Source of the DNA: Lysobacter arvi
Lineage (GTDB): Bacteria > Pseudomonadota > Gammaproteobacteria > Xanthomonadales > Xanthomonadaceae
DNA: 64,000 nt
Direction of reading: 5' to 3'
Assembly (NCBI GenBank): GCA_031216755.1
Contig: JARUHG010000002.1
Coordinates: 434,001 to 498,000, forward strand
In this document: positions 8,571 to 17,817 of the stretch, one piece after another
How positions within the stretch are numbered: the stretch's first letter is position 1
How the letters are laid out: every line of letters begins with the position of its first letter
Made by a program: the position numbers and the translations under genes
The notes under the pieces: generated by a model
What the model saw: only the letters and a program-made list of their open reading frames with translations
Told to the model about the DNA's origin: nothing
Database searches by the model: none

Positions 8571-9167
8571 ATGACCATCGCGTCCGCAGCGCTGCTGCTG
8601 TTCCTGATCCTCGACCCGCTCGGCAACGTGCCGGTGTTCCTGAGCCTGCTGCGCGGCCTGCCGCCGCAGCGCCAGCGCGTCGTGCTCGCGCGGGAACTGC
8701 TGATCGCGCTGGCCGTGCTGATGATGTTCCTGTGGGGCGGCAAGTACGCGCTGGAGCTGATGCACCTTCGCCAGGAATCGGTGTCCATTGCCGGCGGCAT
8801 TGTGCTGTTCCTGATCGGCATCCGCATGATCTTCCCGCCGCCGGAGGGCCTGATGGGCGAAATCCCAGACGGCGAACCCTTCATCGTGCCGATGGCGATC
8901 CCGCTGGTCGCCGGCCCGTCGGGCATGGCCGCGGTGATGCTGATGGGCAGCAATGAGCCCGAGCGCCTCAACGAATGGAGCCTCGCGCTGCTGATCGCCT
9001 GGGGCGCGACCGCGGCGATCCTGTTTTCCGCGACGCTGCTGTACAAGCTGCTCGGCCGCCGCGCCCTGACCGCGATCGAACGGCTCATGGGCATGCTGCT
9101 GGTGGCGATCTCGGTGCAGATGTTCCTGGACGGCCTCGGGACCTACCTCAAGATCTCGCCCCCGTAA
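8571..9167 (+). CDS. MarC-family membrane protein (YhgN-like)
   Basis: 198-aa integral membrane protein with about six helices. It matches the YhgN branch of the MarC family along its length: LFLILDPLGNVPVFLSLL near the N-terminus, ESVSIAGGIVLFLIGIRMIFP in the middle, EPFIVPMAIPLVAGPSGMA, and ERLMGMLLVAISVQMFLDG at the C-terminus. Despite the name, the family has no proven antibiotic-resistance role; transport of an unknown substrate is inferred. It follows the SDR gene by ten bases, so grxD-SDR-marC look like one operon ending at the terminator at 9189. Confidence 0.88.
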   Translation: MTIASAALLLFLILDPLGNVPVFLSLLRGLPPQRQRVVLARELLIALAVLMMFLWGGKYALELMHLRQESVSIAGGIVLFLIGIRMIFPPPEGLMGEIPDGEPFIVPMAIPLVAGPSGMAAVMLMGSNEPERLNEWSLALLIAWGATAAILFSATLLYKLLGRRALTAIERLMGMLLVAISVQMFLDGLGTYLKISPP

Positions 9168-9188
9168 GCCGCCCGTGGGCAGCTTTAA

Positions 9189-9225
9189 CGCCCGATCCGG
9201 TGGTTTGCCGGGTCGGGCGTTTTCG
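9189..9225 (+). terminator. Terminator after the grxD-SDR-marC operon
   Basis: 12-bp stem CGCCCGATCCGG / CCGGGTCGGGCG (9189-9200 and 9208-9219, one G-U pair) followed by TTTTCG. Confidence 0.85.
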
Positions 9226-9461
9226 TTGGCGGGGTGACGTCCGGCGTCGGGAGCCCCGCCAGGGAGGGTTGGCGGTTTGTGTCCATTGGTGATGGCCGTC
9301 ACGGCCCTGTCACACATGGCTTCTAGCCTGTTAAACTGACGTTAACCGGCGGGCTCCGGCCCGGCGCCCCAGGGGGCGGAATCCTCAAACCTTTTCTTGC
9401 GCGGTGCGACCGGGGTCGCGCCTGGCATCCCTCTTGTGAACCACGTTTCGAGGCCATCGTA
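9226..9461 (+). promoter_or_regulatory. Upstream region of the TonB-dependent receptor gene
   Basis: About 236 bases without a convincing ORF, between the marC terminator and the receptor gene. It should hold the receptor promoter; I see no clear -35/-10 pair or Fur-like palindrome. The small inverted repeat GATGGCCGTCACGGCC (about 9291-9306) is too weak to name. Confidence 0.35.
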
Positions 9462-12400
9462 ATGACCCATCCGAACCGCGTCCGCCTGTCCAAGCTCACG
9501 CTTGGCCTGCTCGCCGCCCTCGCCACCGCGCCCGTCTTCGCGCAGGCCACCTCCGCCGGCGTCGGCGGCATGGTGACCAGCACCGACGGCCAGCCCGTCG
9601 CCGGTGCAGAAGTCGTCATCACCCACGTCGAATCGGGCACGGTGAGCCGCGCCACGACGGACGCGAGCGGTCGTTACACGGCGCGCGGCCTGCGCGTCGG
9701 TGGCCCGTACACCGTGACCATCACCAAGGCCGGCGAAGGCACGAAGACGGAAGACAACGTCTACCTCGACCTCAACAAGACCAACACGATCAACGCCGCC
9801 CTGACCGGCGACGTCACCACGCTGGACTCGGTGACCGCGGTCGCCGTCGGCGGTTCGGACGTCTTCAGCGCGACGAAGATGGGCACCGGCACCTCGGTCA
9901 GCCGCCAGGTGATCGAAAGCCAGGCGTCGATCAACGGCAACATCCAGGACTACATGCGCCTGGATCCGCGCGTGGCGTTCGTCGACCGCGCTTCGGGCAC
10001 GATCAGCGCCGGCGGCCAGAACCCGCGCTACAACGCCGTGCGCATCGACGGCGTGTCGGCGTCGGATACGTTCGGCCTGGAAGGCAACAACATGCCGACC
10101 CGCCGCCAGCCGGTCGCGATGGAAGCCATCGAAGCGATCAACATCGACCTGGCCAACTACGACGTGACCATCACCGGCGCCACCGGCGCGGTGGTCGACG
10201 CGGTGACCAAGTCCGGTACCAACGAGTTCCACGGCTCGGTGTACGGCACCTATCGCGATGGCGACTGGTTCGGCGACGATCCGGAAGGCAATCCGTTCAA
10301 CGGCTTCAGCAAGGAAGAGAACTACGGCTTCACGCTGGGCGGCCCGCTGGTCAAGGACCGCCTGTTCTTCTTCGCCAACTACGACAAGTTCAAGCAGGAA
10401 GCGCCGGGTGCGGACATCGCCGGCAGCGCGCTGGGCAAGGCCAACGCGACCATCGACCTGGACGACATCACCGAGGCGCAGTCGATCGCGTCGGGCTACG
10501 GCATCGACGCCGGCGGCCTGGAGAGCAACGGCAACACCGACCTCGAGGAATACGCGCTCAAGCTCGACTGGAACATCAGCGATGCCCATCGCGCCAGCCT
10601 GCGCTACAGCAAGATCGAGCAGGACAAGCTGCGCATCAACGGCGTCAACAGCACGCAGATCTCGCTGAGCTCGTACTGGTACCAGCAGCCGAAGGAAGTC
10701 GAAAGCTACGTCGCGCAGGTCTTCAGCGACTGGACCGACACCTTCTCGACCGAGTTCAAGGCGTCGTACCGCGACTACTCGGCCGTTCGCGAGACGCCGA
10801 CGACGGCGCCGAGCGTGCGCATCTACTTCACCCCGGCCGGCGGCCGCCCGCTCAGCGGCGACTCGCTGTTCCTGGGCACGGAAGTGAACTCGCAGCAGAA
10901 CGCGCTGTACACCAAGACCTACAACTACTTCGGCGCGGCCACCTGGACGCTGGGCGACCACGACCTGAAGTTCGGCTTCGACTACAGCACCAACGAGATC
11001 TACAACATCTACGGCCCGCAGCTGTACGGTGTGTACGAATTCGCGAGCATGGCCGATTTCCGCGCCGGCCGCTGGAGCACCTACAACCTGCGCACGCCGC
11101 AGCCGGGCGAGGACTTCGACTCCGTCGCCGCGGACTACGAGTACGACAACCTCGGCCTGTTCGTGCAGGACCAGTGGTTCGTCAGCCCGAACCTGACGCT
11201 GACCTTCGGCATCCGCGCCGATCGTCCGAACGTCGACAGCACGCCTGCGTACAACGCCGGCGCGCAGGCCGCGTTCGGTTACGACAACTCCGACGTGCTG
11301 TCCGAAGAGTTCCTGATCCAGCCGCGTTTCGGCTTCAACTACACCTTCGACACCGAGCGCCCGACCCAGCTGCGCGGCGGTTTCGGCCTGTTCCAGGGCG
11401 ACTCTCCGCAGGTGTGGCTGTCGAACGCCTACAACACCACGGGCTTCAACTACATCCAGTACACGCTCAACGCGTACAACCCGGCCGTGCCGTTCAGCCC
11501 CGATGGCCTGGACCAGAACGTGCCGACGACCACCGGTTCGCAGATCCAGAACGTCAACTTCATCGCGCCTGATTTCGAGCAGCCGTCGGTGTGGAAGGCC
11601 AACCTCGCGTTCGACCACGAGCTGCCGTACTACGGCCTGGTCGCGTCGGCCGAGCTGCTGGTGACCGAGGTGAAGGAAGCGCTGTACTACCAGAACCTCA
11701 ACCTGGGTTCGGCGAGCACGTTCGGGCAGGACGGTCGCGAGATCTACTTCCAGAACCGCGACGCACAGGGCCGCTACGTGCCGTGGTCGACCGCGACCAA
11801 CCGCTTCAACCGCAACCGTGCCTTCGGCGACGTCTACTTCCTGGACACCACCGACAAGGGCTACAGCCGCCAGGCGACCTTCTCGCTGGCCAAGCCGTGG
11901 ACCGAGGACAGCGACTGGTCGTGGAGCCTGGCGTACACCTACACCGACGCCGAGGAAGTCAGCGGCCTGACCAGCTCCACCGCGAGCTCGGGCTGGAACT
12001 ACAACTACGTGTTCCAGGCGAACGAGGAAGCCCTGGCGACCTCGCGCTACGAGATCAAGGACCGCATCTCCGGCCAGCTGAACTGGAAGCACAAGTTCTT
12101 CGGTGACAACACCACCAGCGTCGGCCTGTTCTACGAAGGCCGCAGCGGCCGTCCGTACAGCTTCGTCTACTTCAACGACGCCAACGGCGACAACCGCACC
12201 GCGAACGACCTGTTCTACGTGCCGTCGGGCCCGGGCGACGTGGTGTTCGGTACGCTGGCCAACAACGGCGTGTCGACGGCGAACCCGGCGATGGAAGCGG
12301 CGTTCTTCGAGTACCTCGCGGCGAACCCGGAACTGGCGCGCTATGCCGGCCAGGTGACCCCGAAGAACGCCGGTCGCGCCGACTGGGTGAACACCTTCGA

Positions 12401-12692
12401 CATCCGCATCAGCCAGGAACTGCCGGGCTTCTTCGAAGGCCACAAGTCGGAAATCTGGCTGGACATCGTCAATGTCGGCAACCTGATCAACAAGGACTGG
12501 GGCCACATCTACGACTACGGTTTCTTCGCGAACCAGCGCGTGGCCACGCTCCAGGGCATCGACAACAACGGCAAGTACGTCTACAACTTCACCACGCCGG
12601 ATGCCGCCACGATCGCCAACGGCGACGCCGACGGCTTCAACCAGGGCGTGTCGCAGTGGTCGCTGCAGGTCGGCTTCCGCTACAAGTTCTAA
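9462..12692 (+). CDS. TonB-dependent receptor, Oar-like, with N-terminal carboxypeptidase-regulatory domain
   Basis: Outer-membrane protein of 1076 aa. A signal peptide ends near APVFA (about residue 27). A carboxypeptidase-regulatory-like beta-sandwich follows (GMVTSTDGQPVAGAEVVITH to about residue 115), then the plug domain (QVIESQASINGNIQDYMRLDPR) and a large beta-barrel rich in aromatic strands, ending WSLQVGFRYKF with the terminal Phe needed for outer-membrane assembly. This is the Oar/CarboxypepD_reg type, abundant in Xanthomonadaceae. The substrate cannot be read from sequence; no exbB or tonB gene lies nearby. Monocistronic: a strong terminator follows. Confidence 0.93.
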   Translation: MTHPNRVRLSKLTLGLLAALATAPVFAQATSAGVGGMVTSTDGQPVAGAEVVITHVESGTVSRATTDASGRYTARGLRVGGPYTVTITKAGEGTKTEDNVYLDLNKTNTINAALTGDVTTLDSVTAVAVGGSDVFSATKMGTGTSVSRQVIESQASINGNIQDYMRLDPRVAFVDRASGTISAGGQNPRYNAVRIDGVSASDTFGLEGNNMPTRRQPVAMEAIEAINIDLANYDVTITGATGAVVDAVTKSGTNEFHGSVYGTYRDGDWFGDDPEGNPFNGFSKEENYGFTLGGPLVKDRLFFFANYDKFKQEAPGADIAGSALGKANATIDLDDITEAQSIASGYGIDAGGLESNGNTDLEEYALKLDWNISDAHRASLRYSKIEQDKLRINGVNSTQISLSSYWYQQPKEVESYVAQVFSDWTDTFSTEFKASYRDYSAVRETPTTAPSVRIYFTPAGGRPLSGDSLFLGTEVNSQQNALYTKTYNYFGAATWTLGDHDLKFGFDYSTNEIYNIYGPQLYGVYEFASMADFRAGRWSTYNLRTPQPGEDFDSVAADYEYDNLGLFVQDQWFVSPNLTLTFGIRADRPNVDSTPAYNAGAQAAFGYDNSDVLSEEFLIQPRFGFNYTFDTERPTQLRGGFGLFQGDSPQVWLSNAYNTTGFNYIQYTLNAYNPAVPFSPDGLDQNVPTTTGSQIQNVNFIAPDFEQPSVWKANLAFDHELPYYGLVASAELLVTEVKEALYYQNLNLGSASTFGQDGREIYFQNRDAQGRYVPWSTATNRFNRNRAFGDVYFLDTTDKGYSRQATFSLAKPWTEDSDWSWSLAYTYTDAEEVSGLTSSTASSGWNYNYVFQANEEALATSRYEIKDRISGQLNWKHKFFGDNTTSVGLFYEGRSGRPYSFVYFNDANGDNRTANDLFYVPSGPGDVVFGTLANNGVSTANPAMEAAFFEYLAANPELARYAGQVTPKNAGRADWVNTFDIRISQELPGFFEGHKSEIWLDIVNVGNLINKDWGHIYDYGFFANQRVATLQGIDNNGKYVYNFTTPDAATIANGDADGFNQGVSQWSLQVGFRYKF

Positions 12693-12717
12693 GCGTCACC
12701 GCCCATGCTGCATGGGG

Positions 12718-12751
12718 AACGGCCGGGGAAACCCGGCCGTTTTCTTTTTAT
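12718..12751 (+). terminator. Terminator after the TonB-dependent receptor
   Basis: AACGGCCGGG-GAAA-CCCGGCCGTT (12718-12741) with a GNRA-like loop and the tail TTCTTTTTAT. The 10-bp stem is identical to the inner stem of the purK/sodB terminator. Confidence 0.92.
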
Positions 12752-12793
12752 GGGGCAGGGGGCTAGAGTCGCAGGGCTGAAGAACGAGAACGA

Positions 12794-14191
12794 ATGAAGA
12801 ACCACATGAGCACCGCCATCCCCCTCGAAACCACGCTTCCCACCGTCGACGCCCGGATCTACCCCAAGGGCGGGCTGGACGTGCTGTCGCACGCCGAAGT
12901 CGCCCGCCTTCGCGACGTCTCCACCGGCATGCACGACCTGTTGCGCCGCTGCGCGCTGGCCGTGCTGACCAGCGGTAGCGCGTCCGACGATCCGCGCGCC
13001 GCGCGCGAGCTGTATCCCGAGTTCGACATCGAAGTGCACCAGCAGGATCGCGGCATGCGCATCGACCTGCACAACGCGCCCGCCATGGCGTTCGTCGACG
13101 GCGAGATCATCCGCGGCGTCGCCGAACTGCTGTTCGCCGTGGTGCGCGACCTGGCCTACACCGCGATGGACCTGGGCCCGGATTCCCCGCGCGATCTGGA
13201 CACCACCGAGGGCATCACCGACGCGGTGTTCGGCCTGCTGCGCAACGCGCGCATCCTGCATCCCACCGATCCCAACCTGGTCGTGTGCTGGGGCGGCCAT
13301 TCGATCTCGCGCGACGAATACGTCTACACCAAGCAGGTGGGCTACGAACTGGGCCTTCGCGGCCTGGACATCTGCACCGGCTGCGGCCCGGGCGCCATGA
13401 AGGGCCCGATGAAGGGCGCGACGATCGCGCACGCCAAGCAGCGACGCTTCAAGACGCGCTACATCGGCATCACCGAGCCGGGCATCATCGCGGCCGAATC
13501 GCCGAACCCGATCGTCAACCACCTGGTGATCATGCCGGACATCGAAAAGCGCCTGGAGGCGTTCGTCCGCATCGGCCACGGCATCATCGTGTTCCCGGGC
13601 GGCGTCGGCACGGCGGAGGAAATCCTCTACCTGCTGGGCATCCTGCTGCGCGAGGAGAACGCGAACCTGCCGTTCCCGCTGATCTTCACCGGTCCGGCAT
13701 CGGCGGCTCCGTACTTCGAACAGATCGACAAGTTCATCCGCCTCACGCTGGGCGACGCGGCGACCTCGCGCTACGAGATCATCATCGGCGACCCCGACCA
13801 GGTCGCCAAGCGCATGGCGGCGGGCATCCGCAAGGTGCGCGAGCACCGCATCGCGCAGAAGGACTCGTTCTTCTTCAACTGGTCGATCGACATCCCGCTG
13901 GCGTTCCAGCGCCCCTTCGTGCCGACGCACGAGGCGATGGCCGCGCTCGACCTGCACCACGGCCGCAAGCCGCACGAACTGGCCGCGGACCTGCGCCGCG
14001 CGTTCTCGGGCATCGTGGCCGGCAACGTGAAGGAGGACGGCATGCGCCGCATCGAGCAGTTCGGGCCGTTCGAGATCCACGGCGATGCGGACATGATGCA
14101 GTCGCTCGACGCACTGCTGCGTGCGTTCGTCGAACAGCGCCGCATGAAGATCGCGGGCGAGTACAAGCCCTGCTATCGCGTGGTGGCGTAA
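12794..14191 (+). CDS. ppnN: Pyrimidine/purine nucleotide 5'-monophosphate nucleosidase
   Basis: LOG-fold enzyme that splits nucleoside monophosphates into base and ribose 5-phosphate; in E. coli PpnN (YgdH) is stimulated by (p)ppGpp. The 465-aa protein aligns by eye along its length with PpnN: NVVCWGGHS-like LVVCWGGHSISRDEYVYTKQ, CTGCGPGAMKGPMKGA, the LOG signature FPGGVGTAEEILYLLGIL, and the C-terminal DLRRAFSGIVAGNVKEDGMRR. N-terminal DUF4478 and C-terminal DUF3412 parts are both present. The first ATG (12794) is used; Met five codons on is possible. Confidence 0.95.
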   Translation: MKNHMSTAIPLETTLPTVDARIYPKGGLDVLSHAEVARLRDVSTGMHDLLRRCALAVLTSGSASDDPRAARELYPEFDIEVHQQDRGMRIDLHNAPAMAFVDGEIIRGVAELLFAVVRDLAYTAMDLGPDSPRDLDTTEGITDAVFGLLRNARILHPTDPNLVVCWGGHSISRDEYVYTKQVGYELGLRGLDICTGCGPGAMKGPMKGATIAHAKQRRFKTRYIGITEPGIIAAESPNPIVNHLVIMPDIEKRLEAFVRIGHGIIVFPGGVGTAEEILYLLGILLREENANLPFPLIFTGPASAAPYFEQIDKFIRLTLGDAATSRYEIIIGDPDQVAKRMAAGIRKVREHRIAQKDSFFFNWSIDIPLAFQRPFVPTHEAMAALDLHHGRKPHELAADLRRAFSGIVAGNVKEDGMRRIEQFGPFEIHGDADMMQSLDALLRAFVEQRRMKIAGEYKPCYRVVA

Positions 14192-14230
14192 GCCCTCGCA
14201 GGCGGCCGGCGCGGACTGCGCCGGCCGTCA

Positions 14231-15253
14231 TCATGCATGGGTCGGCAGGCGCACGGTCGCGATGAAGCGTCGGCCTTCCTGCTGTGTCAGCACGCTGCCG
14301 CGACCGCCGGTCAGTGCTTCGATCCGCACCTGCGAGGCGTTGAGCCCGACCTGGTGGCCGGGGCGGTTCTCGCCGCCGGTCGCGAGCGGATTGATGATCC
14401 GCACGATCACCGTGTCGGGCATGGTCGACACCGCGATCTCGATCTCACCGCCCTCCGGGCGGCGTTCGATGCCGTGCCGGATGGCGTTCTCGACCAGCGG
14501 CTGGATCGACAGCGAGGGGACCATCACGCGTGGTATCTCCCGCGGCAACTTCCATTCGATGCGCAAACGCTCGCCGAAGCGGAGCGATTCGATCTCCAGG
14601 TAACGGCGGGCGAGCGCCAGTTCGTCCTCCAGCGTGATGTCGCGCGGTCCCGCCAGCGCGGCCCGGAACAGGTCGGCCAGGTCGAGCAGCAAGCGCTCCA
14701 CTTCCTCCGGCTGCCGATGCACCAACGCCGCGCCGGTGTTGAGCGTGTTGAACAGGAAATGCGGGCGGATGCGGGCCTGCAGGGCCTCCAGTTCCAGCTG
14801 CTTGGCGCGCAACGCGAGCTGCCGCGCGCGCCACTGGCTCTGGAATACGGCGATGCCGAGCGCGCCGATGGTCATGACCATTCCGATCAGCCGCCATTGC
14901 GTCCAATGCCAGTCGTCCAGGTCCATGCCCCATCCCTGGCGGAAGAAGAACCCGATCGCGGCGGTGATCACCCAGGTGCTGACCAGCAGCATCGCGAGCA
15001 CGACGTAGACGATGCGGTGCGGCGGCAGTGAGCGCAGGGGTCGGCGGACCAGGTACAGCGAGGCGATGCTCCACAGCAGCACCCACTGGATGGCCACCGA
15101 CATCAGCCCGAAATAACGCAGCCGCTGTTCGTCCAGCCCGGGGGCGAGCGCCAGCAGCAGCGCGAGCGCTTCGCCGGACAGCATGGTCCAGAGGATCGCC
15201 GTGGGTTGCCACAAAGCGTCCAGCGGACTGTGTGCGGGTTGCGAACTGGGCAT
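14231..15253 (-). CDS. LytS/AlgZ-type sensor histidine kinase, no adjacent response regulator
   Basis: 340-aa membrane kinase. The N-terminal half has four predicted membrane helices (for example ALALLLALAPGL and RIVYVVLAMLLVSTWVI). A short coiled coil follows, then the His_kinase domain with phospho-acceptor motif ARIRPHFLFNTLN, and an ATPase domain with the N-box IQPLVENAIRHGI. This is the AlgZ/FimS and LytS layout. Such kinases normally sit next to a LytTR regulator (AlgR); none is here. The gene is divergent from the minor-pilin operon that AlgR controls in Pseudomonas. Start 15253 (MPSSQPAHS) is preferred to an upstream Met. Confidence 0.87.
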   Translation of the reverse strand: MPSSQPAHSPLDALWQPTAILWTMLSGEALALLLALAPGLDEQRLRYFGLMSVAIQWVLLWSIASLYLVRRPLRSLPPHRIVYVVLAMLLVSTWVITAAIGFFFRQGWGMDLDDWHWTQWRLIGMVMTIGALGIAVFQSQWRARQLALRAKQLELEALQARIRPHFLFNTLNTGAALVHRQPEEVERLLLDLADLFRAALAGPRDITLEDELALARRYLEIESLRFGERLRIEWKLPREIPRVMVPSLSIQPLVENAIRHGIERRPEGGEIEIAVSTMPDTVIVRIINPLATGGENRPGHQVGLNASQVRIEALTGGRGSVLTQQEGRRFIATVRLPTHA

Positions 15254-15389
15254 TGGAGCACTGCACTGGAGCGGCCGCCGGGCCACCATATTGCCTGCCG
15301 GCCAGTGGCGGGGGCCATAGCCGGCGGGTCGCAAGGGGAACCGGGCGAGATGGGCGTCACAGCGCCCCGAACGCCCATCGGCCGATCCG

Positions 15390-15399
15390 ACCGCTCGTC
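15390..15399 (+). promoter_or_regulatory. Candidate AlgR-type binding site upstream of fimU
   Basis: ACCGCTCGTC at 15390-15399 differs in one base from the Pseudomonas AlgR consensus ACCGTTCGTC. It lies 70 bases before the fimU start in the interval shared with the AlgZ-like kinase gene. The match is seen in the sequence; regulation is inferred from P. aeruginosa, where AlgR activates the fimU operon. Confidence 0.35.
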
Positions 15400-15468
15400 C
15401 CCGGTGCGCTTGTCCGGGAGCGGCGGTCAGGGAACCATGCCCTCGGGGTGTAAGGGGAATTCCATTCC

Positions 15469-16008
15469 ATGACCAGTTCCACGAGCCGGGGGTTCACCCT
15501 CGTCGAGCTCATGATCACGATCGCCGTGCTCGCGATAGGGAGCGCGCTGGCGTATCCGTCGTTCTCGGGCGTGATCAAGTCCAATCGCGTCGCGACGTCC
15601 ACCAATAGCCTGATCGCGGCGTTCAATCTCGCGCGCAGTGAGGCGATCCGCAGCAACCGGGGGGGCGGCGTGTGCCCATCCAGCGCCGGGGCGCAGTGCG
15701 ATGGCGCCGACTGGAACCAAGGCTTCATCGCGTTCACCGATGTCGACAACAGCGGCGGCTGGTCGGCCGGCGACAAGGTGATCCGTTTCTTCGAGCCGAA
15801 CGATGCCTTGACGCTTTCCGCGGGCCCTGGCGACAACGAACCGGCTGGCACGGTGGACGTGATCGCTTTCCAGCGCTCCGGCCGTGCGGCACACGCGGTG
15901 AAGATCACCGTCAAGGCCACCTCATGCAAGACCGGGCAGCAGTATCAGCGTCTGCTGCAGGTGACCAAGTCCGGCCAGACCCGATTGGAGACCCAGGCAT
16001 GCACTTGA
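15469..16008 (+). CDS. fimU: Type IV pilus minor pilin FimU/FimT (GspH type)
   Basis: 179-aa type IV minor pilin. The prepilin peptidase site is RGFTLVELM near residue 8, with Glu at +5, followed by the hydrophobic assembly helix ITIAVLAIGSALAYPSF. The globular part has GspH-type features, including the NSLIAAFNLARSEAIRSN helix, the GWSAGDKVIRFFEP segment and paired cysteines. A good ribosome-binding site (AAGGGGA, 15452-15458) precedes it. First gene of fimU-pilV-pilW-pilX-pilY1-pilE, whose products prime pilus assembly. Its last ten bases overlap pilV. Confidence 0.9.
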   Translation: MTSSTSRGFTLVELMITIAVLAIGSALAYPSFSGVIKSNRVATSTNSLIAAFNLARSEAIRSNRGGGVCPSSAGAQCDGADWNQGFIAFTDVDNSGGWSAGDKVIRFFEPNDALTLSAGPGDNEPAGTVDVIAFQRSGRAAHAVKITVKATSCKTGQQYQRLLQVTKSGQTRLETQACT

Positions 16009-16514
16009 CCAGGCGCAACCACTCCCGTCGCCGCGCACAGAGCGGCTTCTCGCTCATCGAAGTGCTCATCGCGCTGCTGGTTCTGGCGCTGGGTCTGCTG
16101 GGCCTCGCGTTCCTGCAGGTGTTGAACGTGCGTTACACCAACAGCGCTGAGCACCGCACCATGGCCACGAACCTGGCGTCGGAAGTCATCGACATGATGC
16201 GTTCGAATCCGCGCCATCTCGTCGTCTACAACCGTCTCGACAAGGCGTCCTTCGCGAACGTCGTCGTGCCCGCGGCCGGCTGCAGCAAGACGGGCGACGC
16301 GGAAGCCACGGCGCAGAACAACGTCGCGCGCTGGCGGTGCGACGTGGTGTCGCAACTACCGGGCGGCGTCGGCAACGTGCTCGTGGTCGGCGACGCGGTC
16401 AACGGCTACACCGCCACTGTCGACTTGGAGTGGACCGACGACGTGGGCGCGAAGGACGATTCTGACGCCGTCCGTGGCAAGACCGCGACCTTCCGGGTGG
16501 TGACGACGCTATGA
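15999..16514 (+). CDS. pilV: Type IV pilus minor pilin PilV
   Basis: 171-aa prepilin with leader ending QSGFSLIEVLIALLVLALG; Gly at -1 and Glu at +5 are present. A long stretch typical of PilV follows (NLASEVIDMMRSNPRH, then paired cysteines in AGCSKTGD and RWRCDVV). The start at 15999 overlaps fimU by ten bases, and its stop overlaps the pilW ATG (ATGA at 16511-16514). PilV, PilW, PilX and PilE together with FimU form the tip-priming complex under PilY1. Confidence 0.9.
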   Translation: MHLTRRNHSRRRAQSGFSLIEVLIALLVLALGLLGLAFLQVLNVRYTNSAEHRTMATNLASEVIDMMRSNPRHLVVYNRLDKASFANVVVPAAGCSKTGDAEATAQNNVARWRCDVVSQLPGGVGNVLVVGDAVNGYTATVDLEWTDDVGAKDDSDAVRGKTATFRVVTTL

Positions 16515-17806
16515 AGAACCTGCACCCTTCGATCGCACGCAAGGCCGCCGGCCTCTCGCTCATCGAACTGATGATCGCGATGGTCATCGGCCTCATTCTG
16601 CTGATGGGTTTGGTACAGGTGATGAGCGCTTCGCGCGCCGCGTACCAACTCTCCACCGGCGTTGCGCGCACGCAGGAGAACGCCCGCTTCGCAGTGGATT
16701 TTCTGCAGCGCGACCTGCGCATGGCCGGCCACATGGGCTGCGTCAACGACCAGTCGCACATGGCGCCGGAGAGCCCGGGTTCCAGCGATGCGAGCCGCCA
16801 AGGCATGAACCTGTGGTTCCTCAGCGAGGCGCAGCGGAACGCGCGCACGTTCACCGCCCTCAGCGGCGACACATACGCGCTGCGCTTCGATATGGGCGTC
16901 CAAGGCTTCGAGGCGCAGAACACCGGCCCGCAGGACACGGTCACCTTGACCGAAGGCACGCCGGTCGCCGGTAACGCTAACCAGTGGGTGCCTGCGTTGC
17001 CGCCCCAGATCGCGGGCCTACAGCCGGTGCCGGGCAGCGACATCGTCGTGGTCCGGTTCCTGTCGCGCGATGGTGTACCGGCGACGCTCGCCTCGACCTC
17101 CGCGAATAATTACACGGTCACGCCGGATGCCTACGGCACGAGTGTGGCCACCACCGACTCAAGCGGCATGTTCGCGCTGGCCGATTGCCAGCAGGTCAGC
17201 ATCTTCGCCGCCGATGCGGTCGACGCGGCGGGGGTGATCACCGTGTCTGTCGGAGGCCTCAACAAGAGCGGTCTTGTCGGCGACGAGTGGAGTTTCGAGA
17301 GTGCCCAGAACAAGCCGGTGCTCTACCGCGCTGAGACCGTCGTCTACTACGTGGGTGTCGGTGCCGGGACTAATGTGGACGGCACTAAGGCCCCGTCGTT
17401 GTGGCGCGCACGTGCCATTGCAAAGGCGGGCAAGGTGGAGTTCGAAAAGGAAGAACTGGTCGAAGGCGTGGACTCGCTGCAATTGCTCTACGGCATGGAC
17501 GAGAACCTGCCGGTTGCACTGCCGCGCGGCAACATCGAACGCATCCGCACAGCCGCCGCCGTCAACACCGTGGCCAACAGCAACCCGAGCAACGAGCAGG
17601 CTGACGAATGGCGTCGGGTAGGCGCGGTACAGGTCGGATTGCTGATGCGAAGCGCGGATCGGTCAGCCGCCGAGCAGGCGACCACTACGCCCATCCTGCT
17701 GGGCGTGAAGATGCAGCGCGGTGCCGCCGATACCCGCTCCGATGGCCACTACCGCTCCGTCTACGAGACGACGGTCGTGATGCGCAACCGTCTGTTCGGC
17801 AACTGA
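16511..17806 (+). CDS. pilW: Type IV pilus minor pilin PilW
   Basis: 431-aa large minor pilin. The leader is KAAGLSLIELMIAMVIGLIL with the cleavage-site Gly and Glu at +5. The helix continues LVQVMSASRAAYQLSTGVARTQENARFAVDFLQRDLRMAGHMGC, a hallmark of PilW. The C-terminal half has the VDSLQLLYGMDEN segment seen in this family. Translation is coupled to pilV; pilX begins 12 bases downstream of the stop. Located in the inner membrane before assembly into the pilus. Confidence 0.92.
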   Translation: MKNLHPSIARKAAGLSLIELMIAMVIGLILLMGLVQVMSASRAAYQLSTGVARTQENARFAVDFLQRDLRMAGHMGCVNDQSHMAPESPGSSDASRQGMNLWFLSEAQRNARTFTALSGDTYALRFDMGVQGFEAQNTGPQDTVTLTEGTPVAGNANQWVPALPPQIAGLQPVPGSDIVVVRFLSRDGVPATLASTSANNYTVTPDAYGTSVATTDSSGMFALADCQQVSIFAADAVDAAGVITVSVGGLNKSGLVGDEWSFESAQNKPVLYRAETVVYYVGVGAGTNVDGTKAPSLWRARAIAKAGKVEFEKEELVEGVDSLQLLYGMDENLPVALPRGNIERIRTAAAVNTVANSNPSNEQADEWRRVGAVQVGLLMRSADRSAAEQATTTPILLGVKMQRGAADTRSDGHYRSVYETTVVMRNRLFGN

Positions 17807-17817
17807 GGCCGCACTCC

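Noticed and set aside
9342..12506. 1054-codon ORF on the minus strand
   Set aside because: It is the antisense shadow of the TonB-dependent receptor gene; its Val/Arg/His-rich translation has no recognisable domain.
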